Source: Planctomycetota bacterium
Lineage (GTDB): Bacteria; Planctomycetota; UBA11346
DNA: 8,108 nt
Direction of reading: 5' to 3'
Assembly (NCBI GenBank): GCA_024641365.1
Contig: JAHEDF010000160.1
Span: 1-8,108 of the forward strand
The notes beneath the pieces were generated by a model that was given only the letters and a program-made list of their open reading frames with translations, did no database searches and was not told where the DNA came from. Of the stretch, positions 1 to 6,822 are shown in pieces (position 1 is the stretch's first letter; each line of letters starts with the position of its first letter). Position numbers and translations under genes: made by a program.

Positions 1-1021
1 ATTCTTGCGGAGTTTGATAACGCTCCTTGCGATCCTTGGCCATCGCTTTGTTAATAACTGCAACAACGGTGCTTGGTAACGTTGCATCGTGCGTGCGCGG
101 ATCAGGTGGTGGTTCGGTTAATACTTTATGGGTGATAACATAACTAGTTTCGCCGACATAGGGCTCAACGCCAGCTAATAACGTATAGAGCGTTGCGCCA
201 AGCGAATAAATATCGGCGCGAATATCAAGATCAGCGACGCCTTTAATTTGTTCCGGCGACATATAACTGGGTGTGCCCCACGACGTACCAGTCATGGTCA
301 TGCGATCATCACCATCAGCTGCACGCGCTAACCCTAAGTCACCAATTTTTGGCTCGTCATTACGATCAACAAAAATATTAGCCGGTTTAATATCGCGATG
401 CACAAGACCAGCCGCATGTATGGCGGCTAATCCTTTGGTACAACCAATTAAATATTTTACCGCTTCATCAACGGATAAACGTCCACGCCGCTTTAATATT
501 TTATGTAAATCGCTACCAGGCACTAATTCGAGCGCCATGTACATAAAGCCATCGGCTTCACCGGCATCATAAATAGCGACCACGTTATCGTGTTTAACTT
601 GCGCCATGGCATGCGATTCGCGAACGAAACGCAAAGAAAAATCAGCACTGTCAGCAACGGAGGGTTTTAATAATTTTAAAGCAACTTTACGACCAAGTGT
701 GGTGTGTTCGGCCTCATAGACATGGGCCATGCCGCCAGCACCAAGAGCACGAATGCGTTTGTACCCAGCTATAATTTCGGGGGGTTGGCGGTTAAGATTG
801 GTAGCAGGCGTTATCCCTGGTTGTAACGTAATGGTTTCAGCTGTGGTTGAGGGAGATGGTACGGTTGCAGCGTTGCCATCGACTGAAATCGGCATGGTTG
901 GCAATTCGCTCGATGGTGTGCTGCCTGTGGCCAATGGCTTAGTTGGTGCATTTAATTGGGTTGGCACCGTTGGCATGTCGCTAGTTTGTGATGGTTTGTT
1001 TAGTGGCGTGTCGGAACCCAT
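1..1021 (-). CDS. Hanks-type (PknB-like) serine/threonine protein kinase, C-terminal side cut by window edge
   Basis: This encodes an ATP-dependent Ser/Thr kinase of the eukaryotic-like family. About 340 residues are visible and the frame is still open at base 2. Residues 1 to about 85 are a low-complexity tail rich in Pro, Thr and Ser. The kinase domain then starts at Y-K-R-I-R-A-L-G. The P-loop is G94-A-G96-G-M-A99, with Ala replacing the third Gly. The ATP-anchoring Lys of V-A-L-K is K116. The catalytic loop is H-R-D210-I-K-P-A-N215, so this is an RD kinase with all catalytic residues. The metal-binding motif is D228-L-G rather than DFG, a common bacterial variant, and the APE equivalent is S-P-E257. 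Domain subregions up to the C-lobe (M-A-K-D-R-K-E-R-Y) are present. Any transmembrane or sensor region lies outside the window. The ATG at 1021 is the first possible start, because an in-frame TGA sits at 1034-1036; no good Shine-Dalgarno precedes it. It lies 60 bp behind the peroxiredoxin gene on the same strand. The family call is firm; the substrate is unknown. Confidence 0.93.
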   Translation of the reverse strand, partial: MGSDTPLNKPSQTSDMPTVPTQLNAPTKPLATGSTPSSELPTMPISVDGNAATVPSPSTTAETITLQPGITPATNLNRQPPEIIAGYKRIRALGAGGMAHVYEAEHTTLGRKVALKLLKPSVADSADFSLRFVRESHAMAQVKHDNVVAIYDAGEADGFMYMALELVPGSDLHKILKRRGRLSVDEAVKYLIGCTKGLAAIHAAGLVHRDIKPANIFVDRNDEPKIGDLGLARAADGDDRMTMTGTSWGTPSYMSPEQIKGVADLDIRADIYSLGATLYTLLAGVEPYVGETSYVITHKVLTEPPPDPRTHDATLPSTVVAVINKAMAKDRKERYQTPQE

Positions 1022-1081
1022 GCCTATAAGTATTCACACATTTTACCACGACGCCAGCTTGTCCCTGAGGACCAAACAAAA

Positions 1082-1537
1082 TCAGCGGCTTTTTGAGGGT
1101 GGCAGGTGCTTTTTGACCCCTGCGAGCAATTTATCGGCACTCGGTTTAGTGAAAGGGTTTACGACTAGCCGCCAACATTCGTGACCATTGGTATCTAACA
1201 ACACGGATAAGCGTCGAATGCCCCACCAGCTGGTAGCGCCGAAATGGCGGCAACAGGCTTTCGTCGGATCGCTCAATAATGGAAAGGGAAATGTATGTTG
1301 TTGAGAAAACTGTCGATGTTGATCGACGCTGTCAGTATTGATGCCAATAATACCAACACCCAAAGCTGTGAAGTCTGAATACTGATCACGGTAATTACAT
1401 AATTGTGCCGTACACACGCGCGATTGATCACGCGGATAAAAAATTACGAGCAGTGGATTGACTGTCCAAAATGATGAGAGCTGTACTGACGACCCATCAT
1501 CAGAAATTAAGATCCAATCCTTTTTTTGTGAAGTCAT
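1082..1537 (-). CDS. bcp: Bcp/PrxQ-type peroxiredoxin (thioredoxin-fold peroxidase)
   Basis: This is a predicted cytoplasmic thiol peroxidase of 151 aa that reduces hydroperoxides through a reactive cysteine. The active site reads F-Y-P-R-D-Q-S-R-V-C42. It matches the peroxiredoxin pattern P-x-x-x-T/S-x-x-C, with Ser in the usual Thr place. A second cysteine, C47, lies five residues on (C-T-A-Q-L-C), the spacing used for the intramolecular disulfide in E. coli Bcp. Later family landmarks are G-I-N-T-D, F-P-L-L-S-D-P and an Arg pair (R108/R109) before S-V-L-L-D, where the conserved active-site Arg is expected. The N-terminus is short: it goes straight into D-W-I-L-I-S-D-D-G and lacks the usual G-x-x-A-P-x-F segment. 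The gene starts 6 bp after the trpS stop with no clear Shine-Dalgarno, so translation is probably coupled to trpS. The family is clear; the symbol is by similarity of motif and length. Confidence 0.85.
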   Translation of the reverse strand: MTSQKKDWILISDDGSSVQLSSFWTVNPLLVIFYPRDQSRVCTAQLCNYRDQYSDFTALGVGIIGINTDSVDQHRQFSQQHTFPFPLLSDPTKACCRHFGATSWWGIRRLSVLLDTNGHECWRLVVNPFTKPSADKLLAGVKKHLPPSKSR

Positions 1538-1543
1538 GGTTAA

Positions 1544-2527
1544 TTAAAGACCAACTGCCGCACGTGCACGATCAGTAACCACACGAGCTTGGGCGCGCGC
1601 GGTTGTTGCTCCTTGGCGTAGGACGTCTTCAATATATCCGGGGTCTTGCATTAATTCAGCGCGGCGAGCACGTGCTGGCCCAAAATGGTCGAGAATTAAT
1701 TCAAATAAAGCCTGTTTCGCATGCCCATATCCAAATCCATCTGAACCAGGTTCACGATAGCGTTGAGCTAAATCCAAGGTGCGCTGATTATCTTTACCGG
1801 CGATAGCGCGGAAGATTTGGAAAACAAAACATGTATCAGGATTTTTTACGTCATTGACGCCAGTCGAATCGGTTTTGATCGACATGATGCGTTTACGCAG
1901 TGGTTTTTCTTCTTGGAATGGATCAATGGTGTTACCGTAACTCTTGGACATTTTTTCACCATCTATACCGGGCAATACGGCAGCTTCTGGCGCTAAACGA
2001 TAGGCCGGTAATTTAAACACCTCTGATTTAAAGTCTTCATTAAAGCGCGCTGCCATATCGCGAGCTAATTCTAAATGTTGCACTTGATCACGGCCCACTG
2101 GCACGACATCGGCATCAACCGCTAAAATATCAGCGGCCTGTAATATAGGATAGGTAAATAAACCAACGTTGGCACTTATGCCTTTTGCTAATTTATCTTT
2201 GTAACTAACCGCCTTTTCCATCCATGACATCGGGCAAACACACGACAACATCCAAGCGAGTTCAGTAACTTCGGGTACGTCTTGCTGGACATAAATGGCG
2301 GTTTTTTTCGGATCTAACCCAAACGCCACATAATCGATAACAATTTGACGAATGTTCGCTCGTAAAACAGCAGGATCACGCGTTGAAGTTAAGGCATGAT
2401 ACGACGCGACAAAAACAAACATTTCATTGCCGAGCGCCTGTAAATCTAAAAATTGGCGAATGGCACCCGCATAATTACCAAGATGTAATTGACCAGATGG
2501 TTGAATCCCTGAAAGAACACGAGGCAT
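1544..2527 (-). CDS. trpS: Tryptophanyl-tRNA synthetase
   Basis: This cytoplasmic class I aminoacyl-tRNA synthetase charges tRNA-Trp with tryptophan using ATP. At 327 aa it has the normal bacterial length. The N-terminal nucleotide-binding signature is G-I-Q-P-S-G-Q-L-H15-L-G-N18, the TrpRS form of the HIGH motif. The KMSKS loop is intact at K192-M-S-K-S196, preceded by L-P-G-I-D-G-E. Other family blocks are Y-P-I-L-Q-A-A-D-I-L (about 126-135) and V-P-V-G-R-D-Q-V-Q-H-L-E (about 142-153), which form the Trp and adenylate pocket. The ATG overlaps the stop of the upstream M50 protease gene by one base (TAATG). A GGGA lies 9 nt upstream inside that gene, which suggests coupled translation. It is followed after 6 bp by the peroxiredoxin gene. 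Nothing looks damaged. Confidence 0.97.
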   Translation of the reverse strand: MPRVLSGIQPSGQLHLGNYAGAIRQFLDLQALGNEMFVFVASYHALTSTRDPAVLRANIRQIVIDYVAFGLDPKKTAIYVQQDVPEVTELAWMLSCVCPMSWMEKAVSYKDKLAKGISANVGLFTYPILQAADILAVDADVVPVGRDQVQHLELARDMAARFNEDFKSEVFKLPAYRLAPEAAVLPGIDGEKMSKSYGNTIDPFQEEKPLRKRIMSIKTDSTGVNDVKNPDTCFVFQIFRAIAGKDNQRTLDLAQRYREPGSDGFGYGHAKQALFELILDHFGPARARRAELMQDPGYIEDVLRQGATTARAQARVVTDRARAAVGL

Positions 2528-3195
2528 TAGCGCAGTTCCCGATAAGCAGCAAATAGTAACATGGCAATAATGGCAAAGGTAAACAATGATGGAGCCCCAT
2601 TAAATACACCAATATAAATTGCTAGTGCAGCAAATGCGCTGATAAAGCTAATATTCAAAGTCGCACGCTTCGCTTTATATTCATTGGTTAACATGCGTGA
2701 AATCGACAGCGCCATTTGTCCGCCATCTAAGGGATATATGGGCAAACTGTTAAATATGCCGAGTACTAGATTCCATCCGAAAAAAGCATTGACAAAAAAA
2801 CTAATCGATTCGTCAGTTATGGAAACATTTTTCATCACTGCAAAAGTAGCACCCGCTAAGATAAAATTCATACCGGGTCCAGCCGCACTAATTAATAATT
2901 CTTTTTTCGGATACCGTACCCCAGAATAGGAACAATATCCTCCTAAAGCGCTTAAAGTAATCGCTACACCAGACATCCCCAATGCTAAGGCAACCAGCGC
3001 GTGGCCGAGTTCATGCAGTAAAATAATCAACACCAATACCACGAGCAGCATCACTATTTGATCGCCACTGAGGTTTTGGCCGATTAGAAACACAAAAAAT
3101 ATAAGAAAGAATGCCTCGACAGACGCGTAGACGGGGACTTTGCCCAAATGGCCGAGATAGAATTTGCCAGCATGTTCCATGATGGTTAAGAGCAT
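2527..3195 (-). CDS. Small site-2-protease-like zinc metalloprotease (peptidase family M50), integral membrane
   Basis: This is a predicted inner-membrane intramembrane metalloprotease of about 222 aa. Numbering here is from the ATG at 3195. The zinc-binding H61-E-L-G-H65 lies inside a hydrophobic helix. The second active-site motif, N-S-L-P-I-Y-P-L-D-G-G, places the metal-ligand Asp near residue 157. The S-A-A-G-P-G-M-N-F segment near 103-111 is the conserved A-G-P block. About five or six hydrophobic segments are visible. No PDZ or CBS domain is present, so this is the minimal form. The frame extends upstream to a TTG at 3243, but the ATG at 3195 is preferred: it has a weak GAG eight bases upstream and gives a compact N-terminus. 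A second ATG at 3180 is also possible. The gene overlaps trpS by one base, and M50-trpS adjacency is known from other Gram-negative genomes. The substrate is unknown. Confidence 0.9.
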   Translation of the reverse strand: MLLTIMEHAGKFYLGHLGKVPVYASVEAFFLIFFVFLIGQNLSGDQIVMLLVVLVLIILLHELGHALVALALGMSGVAITLSALGGYCSYSGVRYPKKELLISAAGPGMNFILAGATFAVMKNVSITDESISFFVNAFFGWNLVLGIFNSLPIYPLDGGQMALSISRMLTNEYKAKRATLNISFISAFAALAIYIGVFNGAPSLFTFAIIAMLLFAAYRELR

Positions 3196-3281
3196 GGGGC
3201 TAGCTCGCGGGGCGCAATCACTTGGTGGGGTTAGGAGCAACAAGCCGGTGGACGACAGAGCTCCCCTGAAAAAGGCCTGAT

Positions 3282-3311
3282 CTTAAAGTCTCTCGGACAA
3301 TCACGTCACAA
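3282..3311 (-). promoter_or_regulatory. Candidate promoter for the M50-trpS-bcp-kinase run
   Basis: On the minus strand, TTGTGA (plus 3306-3311, 4 of 6 matches to the -35 consensus) and TTTAAG (plus 3282-3287, 4 of 6 to the -10) are separated by 18 bp. Initiation would fall near 3275, giving a leader of about 80 nt to the ATG at 3195. The match is weak and rests on consensus and position only. Confidence 0.25.
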
Positions 3312-3434
3312 ACAATCTGCTGAGAGAGTAATCGAAATAATTCGTTCGTTTAAAGCATGAGAATGGCGACAGGGCACAGGTGGCTCAATTGCAAATTATG
3401 AGGGTCGTTATGTATTCGGCGCAGACAGGTGTTG

Positions 3435-3443
3435 TGATAAAAT
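3435..3443 (+). promoter_or_regulatory. Candidate extended -10 promoter element for xseA
   Basis: TGATAAAAT contains TAAAAT (5 of 6 to the sigma-70 -10 consensus), preceded by TG one base upstream, the extended -10 pattern. No good -35 lies 16-18 bp upstream. Initiation near 3450 would give a leader of about 100 nt before the ATG at 3547. This is based on consensus only. Confidence 0.3.
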
Positions 3444-3546
3444 GGTCGGCAAACAGTTTCACAGCAGGCATTAATCGAATAGCGCAAATAATTGTGCTGC
3501 AGAACGCCACTTGCTCCATGCTACAGATGTCGGTTTACTTTGCGCC

Positions 3547-4917
3547 ATGGCGAAAGATGAGCGTCCACTGTCGGTCACGCAATTAACGCGGCGTATTTCG
3601 TTGACGTTGGAAGATTTTGGACCGTTATTAGTGCAAGGCGAATTATCACAGATGCGCATTGCGCCGAGCGGGCATTTATATGCGACGCTAAAAGATGATG
3701 ATGCGGTTATTAGTTTAGTGATGTGGAAATCATCGGTTATTCGTTTAAGCGAAAAACCGAAAGAGGGTGATCAAGTAATTGTCAAAGGATCGTTGTCGGT
3801 TTACGGACCACGCGGTCAGTATCAATTAACCGCGACACGTATTAGCCCAGTTGGTCTCGGTGATTTGGCAGCGCGCTTTGCTGCGCTCAAAGCAAAATTA
3901 GCGGACGAAGGATTATTTGACGACGAGCGCAAAAAACCGTTGCCGTTATTACCGCGCGGTGTTGGCTTAGCGACTGCCACCGGTAGCGCCGCTTTAGCGG
4001 ATATGATGCATTCTTTGCAGGCGCGCTTTCCATCCATGGTGGTCGTGCATGCGCCATGCGTGGTACAAGGAACGCAAGCGGCCATGTCAATTGTATCAGC
4101 GCTGGAAGCCTTAGATGCGCATCCAGATGTGGATGTCATTATTGTTGGTCGCGGCGGTGGCAGCATCGAAGATTTGTGGGCATTTAATGAAGAGGTGGTG
4201 GTACGAGCAATAGCTGCCTGTCATAAACCTGTCGTTAGCGCTGTTGGTCATGAAACGGATACGACGCTGGCAGATTTTGTAGCGGATGTGCGGGCGAAAA
4301 CGCCAACAGCGGCTGGCGAATTAGTGGTCCCAGTAGAAGCGGAATTACATAATGCGTTGGATGAATATCGTGTGCGTTTAGACCGAGCAATTGATGTGGT
4401 GTTACAAGATGCCAAGGAACGATTGCAGGCTCTGCAAAGTCACCGCGCCTTATCGACGCCAAAACATCACGTCGAAATGCGCCAACAACGCTTAGATGAT
4501 TTGCAACAACGCTTAGAAGACGGCATAAAAACGGTGTTGAGCGAAAGTCATAATAATTTAAAAATGTTACAGGTGCGATTGCGCAATGCGGGACCAGAGC
4601 GCCGCTTAGCAAGTGCACAAGAATTACTGCACACGCAGCAACGACAATTAGAACGCGCTCTGCAGGTGCGATTACAATCATCTCGTGAGCGTTTAATTAG
4701 TACTGTTGCTCGTTTAGATGCGTTGTCGCCATTGGCCGTTATAGCACGCGGTTATAGTGTGGTGCGAACTACCTCAGGTATATTAGTGCGTCGCACCGAT
4801 GAAGCACCCATTGGCAGCGACATCGAAGCACGCATGCCTGATGGTTGGATTCAAGCAACGGTAACCGGCAAACGTCCGCAGCGATTAGGTGAACCAGAAG
4901 GCGGTTATTCACTATGA
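3547..4917 (+). CDS. xseA: Exodeoxyribonuclease VII large subunit
   Basis: This is the catalytic subunit of exonuclease VII, which degrades single-stranded DNA from both ends in complex with several small XseB subunits. The order of parts is clear. An N-terminal OB-fold (about 1-100) includes S-G-H-L-Y-A-T-L-K-D. The catalytic domain (about 120-265) has G-R-G-G-G-S-I-E-D-L-W-A-F-N (201-214) and S-A-V-G-H235-E-T-D238. A long Gln/Arg/Leu-rich coiled coil covers about 268-385, and the C-terminal block is L-S-P-L-A-V-I-A-R-G-Y-S. The ATG at 3547 gives 456 aa, the same length as the E. coli protein. The frame opens 12 codons earlier at a TTG, but that extension looks unlike the family. The usual T-S-P-T-G-A-A-L loop reads T-A-T-G-S-A-A-L here (about 143-150). 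No xseB follows; instead the stop overlaps the start of an aldo/keto reductase gene. Confidence 0.95.
   Translation: MAKDERPLSVTQLTRRISLTLEDFGPLLVQGELSQMRIAPSGHLYATLKDDDAVISLVMWKSSVIRLSEKPKEGDQVIVKGSLSVYGPRGQYQLTATRISPVGLGDLAARFAALKAKLADEGLFDDERKKPLPLLPRGVGLATATGSAALADMMHSLQARFPSMVVVHAPCVVQGTQAAMSIVSALEALDAHPDVDVIIVGRGGGSIEDLWAFNEEVVVRAIAACHKPVVSAVGHETDTTLADFVADVRAKTPTAAGELVVPVEAELHNALDEYRVRLDRAIDVVLQDAKERLQALQSHRALSTPKHHVEMRQQRLDDLQQRLEDGIKTVLSESHNNLKMLQVRLRNAGPERRLASAQELLHTQQRQLERALQVRLQSSRERLISTVARLDALSPLAVIARGYSVVRTTSGILVRRTDEAPIGSDIEARMPDGWIQATVTGKRPQRLGEPEGGYSL
4483..4517 (+). repeat. 21-nt direct duplication encoding a coiled-coil heptad in xseA
   Basis: The 14-base string CAACAACGCTTAGA occurs at 4483-4496 and again at 4504-4517, exactly 21 nt (seven codons) apart. 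The two copies encode Q-Q-R-L-D-D-L and Q-Q-R-L-E-D-G, consecutive heptads of the XseA coiled coil. It probably arose as an in-frame tandem duplication. Confidence 0.75.
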
Positions 4918-6077
4918 TTAAAAATTATAATCCGCTCATGAATTATCGTCGCTTTGGTAAAACAAATCGCGAGCTGAGTGTTATTACGCTTGGTGGCATG
5001 CGTTATAAACACGGTTGGGATAAACCACGCGAAGATATTCCGCACGATATGCGTGAACAATGTGCGCAGATGGTCACTAGGGCGATGCAGGCGGGAATAA
5101 ACCATATCGAAACAGCGTATGGATATGGGAAAAGTGAGCATTGTTACGGATTGGTCTTAAACGATGACCTGAAATTACCGCGTGATAGTTATCATTTAAT
5201 GACCAAGGGCGCGCCGCAAACCGCAGATGAAACAAAAAAGTTAATTGAAGAACAATTACGTGCACTTAAAACTGATCGCATTGATCTGTATGGTTGGCAC
5301 GGCATCAATAATGCCGACATAGCAAAAATAGCATTAGCCAAAGGCGGCCCCGTCGAAGCATTATTAAAACTCAAAGACGAAGGTGTTATTGGCGCGGTCG
5401 GATTTAGTACGCATGGACCGCTGGAAGTTATTTGCGAAGCGATTGCCAGCGACTTATTTAGTTTTGTCAATTTACATTATTATTATTTCCTGCAAAGAAA
5501 CGCTGGCGCAGTGGCTTTAGCGTCGGCGAAGGACATGGGTGTATTTATTATTTCTCCGAATGATAAAGGCGGCCAATTATTTAATCCATCGCCGCTCATG
5601 CGACAATTAACCGCGCCGCTTACACCCATTCAATGGAATGCGCGGTGGTGTTTACGTAGTCCACATGTGCACACTTTGTCATTTGGAATAACCGAGACTG
5701 CACATGTTGATGAAATGCGCGGCATTATGCCAACCACTGTGCCATTGTCTGCGCAAGACGCTGCCATTACGGCACGTATGGATGCACGCGCAGCGTTTGA
5801 TCCGAGTACGGCTTATGAGGGCTATGAATTACTTGGTGATCCGAGCGGCATTAATATTCCGGAAGTATTACGCTATCGCCGTATGTGGAAATGTTGGGAC
5901 ATGGAAGCATTCGGACATTATCGCTACAATATGTTCGAAGCAAAGGGTCATTGGTTTCCCGGAACCTATGCGACCGAGGAAGCAATTGCCCAATTAGATC
6001 GCAGTAAATGGCCAGTAGGAGTAGACGTGGCGGCGTTATTACGCGAAGCGCATCAGCGATTTTATAAAGCAAAATAA
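4914..6077 (+). CDS. Aldo/keto reductase family protein with degenerate C-terminal ferredoxin-like module
   Basis: This is a predicted cytoplasmic NAD(P)H-dependent oxidoreductase with a TIM-barrel fold, 387 aa. The start of the AKR domain is Y-R-R-F-G-K-T-N-R-E-L-S. The region around the catalytic tetrad reads G-I-N-H-I-E66-T-A-Y-G-Y71-G-K-S-E, then M-T-K98 and D-L-Y-G-W-H129. Classical AKRs have Asp where this protein has E66; the E-T-A form recurs in the COG1453-like subgroup. That subgroup often ends in a cysteine-rich 4Fe-4S segment followed by G-I-N-I-P-E. Here D-P-S-G-I-N-I-P-E-V-L-R-Y is kept but the preceding cysteines are absent, so cluster binding is unlikely. The ATG at 4914 overlaps the xseA stop (ATGA) with GAAGG 12 nt upstream. 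An internal ATG at 4938 fits the family start equally well. The substrate cannot be inferred. Confidence 0.85.
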   Translation: MIKNYNPLMNYRRFGKTNRELSVITLGGMRYKHGWDKPREDIPHDMREQCAQMVTRAMQAGINHIETAYGYGKSEHCYGLVLNDDLKLPRDSYHLMTKGAPQTADETKKLIEEQLRALKTDRIDLYGWHGINNADIAKIALAKGGPVEALLKLKDEGVIGAVGFSTHGPLEVICEAIASDLFSFVNLHYYYFLQRNAGAVALASAKDMGVFIISPNDKGGQLFNPSPLMRQLTAPLTPIQWNARWCLRSPHVHTLSFGITETAHVDEMRGIMPTTVPLSAQDAAITARMDARAAFDPSTAYEGYELLGDPSGINIPEVLRYRRMWKCWDMEAFGHYRYNMFEAKGHWFPGTYATEEAIAQLDRSKWPVGVDVAALLREAHQRFYKAK

Positions 6078-6179
6078 GTCACGCTTATTAATGTTATTTA
6101 ATCAGGGCCGCGTCACCATCATTTTCGACAACCATTAACTCTTTACTTGATTGGTTATCAATGGTGGCCATACATCAGA

Positions 6180-6812
6180 ATGCTTAGAATGCGTATATCC
6201 GGGTTGGTACCGTTTGTTTGCTGTTTTGGTGTCTCTAGCAGCGTGTCTGCTGTTGATAAAACTGATTTAAGTGTGTTAGTTGATGTAGGTCGTAAATATT
6301 ACGATTTTAAACTCAGAGACAACAATGGAAATGACAGCGACGCCCATGGCGCTTTTACTTCAAGCTACATTATTTCACCAACAGTTCGTTTGCGTAATGA
6401 TCCAATAGGAGATGAAAAGGCCTTTGTTGCGTTAATAGGCTTTTCATATGGCAATTTTAAAACGTCAGAAATTGAAGTGAATTCATATGATATAAATTTC
6501 GGCCTCGGTTTTAATACAATATTTACTGAATGGGCAAGTTTTAATATACAGACGACAATTGGTTATGGGGGGATAGAGTTAGAACTTCCTGCATATTGGC
6601 AAACAATTAATGTTGAGCGCAACGAAAGAGGCATTGCTCTTCATGGACAAATTGCCGCTGAACTTGTGATTCACATTGATCAAGTGTTATTGTTAGGACA
6701 AGTGGGTTTTCGTATATCACGTTTAAATATAGAAGATGACGACTTAAAACGCTGGGCGTCTTATACGGTCTACGGTACGGTTCTCTCTATTGGCGCAGGC
6801 ATTACTTTTTAA
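6180..6812 (+). CDS. Predicted small outer-membrane beta-barrel protein, first of a tandem paralogous pair
   Basis: I do not recognise a named family. From the ATG at 6180 the product is 210 aa. It begins with a signal peptide: basic start M-L-R-M-R, a hydrophobic core, then V-S-A with likely cleavage before V-D-K. That leaves a mature part of 186 residues. The mature part alternates amphipathic strands with short turns (D-P-I-G-D-E, T-E-W-A, H-I-D-Q) and longer polar loops. I count about eight strands, and it ends in an aromatic residue (I-T-F), as outer-membrane barrels inserted by the BAM machinery do. The frame extends back to TTG 6147, but that would put tryptophans and a proline before the signal peptide; an ATG at 6189 is also possible. 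Sampled lines are about 30-42% GC, lower than in xseA. The paralogue follows 10 bp later. The barrel call is inference; the pairing with the next gene is directly visible. Confidence 0.75.
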   Translation: MLRMRISGLVPFVCCFGVSSSVSAVDKTDLSVLVDVGRKYYDFKLRDNNGNDSDAHGAFTSSYIISPTVRLRNDPIGDEKAFVALIGFSYGNFKTSEIEVNSYDINFGLGFNTIFTEWASFNIQTTIGYGGIELELPAYWQTINVERNERGIALHGQIAAELVIHIDQVLLLGQVGFRISRLNIEDDDLKRWASYTVYGTVLSIGAGITF

Positions 6813-6816
6813 AAGG
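6813..6816 (+). promoter_or_regulatory. Ribosome binding site fixing the start of the second barrel gene
   Basis: AAGG lies immediately after the stop of the first barrel gene and 6 nt before the ATG at 6823. It supports that ATG over the in-frame TTG at 6790, which lies inside the upstream gene. It also indicates that both genes are read from one message. Confidence 0.6.
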
Positions 6817-6822
6817 CTTACT

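Larger units (their letters stand above)
3196..3546. other. Non-coding divergent control region (about 350 bp)
   Basis: This stretch separates the leftward M50 operon from the rightward xseA gene. Short open frames exist here but none looks like a protein. The TTG-initiated N-terminal extensions of both flanking genes into it also look unlike their families. It holds weak candidate promoters in both directions. It also has a loose inverted repeat, TCTCTCGG near 3290-3297 against CTGAGAGA near 3321-3328, with one G-T wobble and a loop of more than 20 nt. No tRNA, riboswitch or terminator with a U-tract was recognised. Confidence 0.6.

Noticed and set aside
1057..1075. Possible hairpin GTCC/GGAC between the peroxiredoxin and kinase genes
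   Set aside because: Only four base pairs are continuous and no U-tract follows; it could occur by chance.
273..1184. Open frames on the plus strand across the kinase region (273-572, 729-1184)
   Set aside because: They lie antisense to the kinase, whose frame carries every catalytic motif. Their own translations show no family signature.
3290..3328. Inverted repeat TCTCTCGG/CTGAGAGA as a possible operator or RNA element
   Set aside because: The arms are short with a wobble and a loop of more than 20 nt; not enough to call a site.
3244..3546. Upstream TTG starts for the M50 protease (3243) and xseA (3511), and small frames at 3380-3586 and 3471-3659
   Set aside because: The extensions look unlike either family and the ATGs at 3195 and 3547 give normal lengths. 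The small frames have no signature and overlap the xseA start.
4235..4681. Antisense frames within xseA (3822-4166, 3887-4090, 4235-4681)
   Set aside because: These are shadows of a gene with complete XseA motifs; their composition is typical of antisense reading.
5704..5997. Frames overlapping the aldo/keto reductase (5704-5997 plus, 5851-6072 minus)
   Set aside because: They lie wholly within a gene with clear family motifs and show no signature of their own.
6073..6089. Small inverted repeat AATAAG/CTTATT at the end of the aldo/keto reductase gene
   Set aside because: It is a six-base AT-rich stem overlapping the stop codon with no U-tract after it, too weak to call a terminator.
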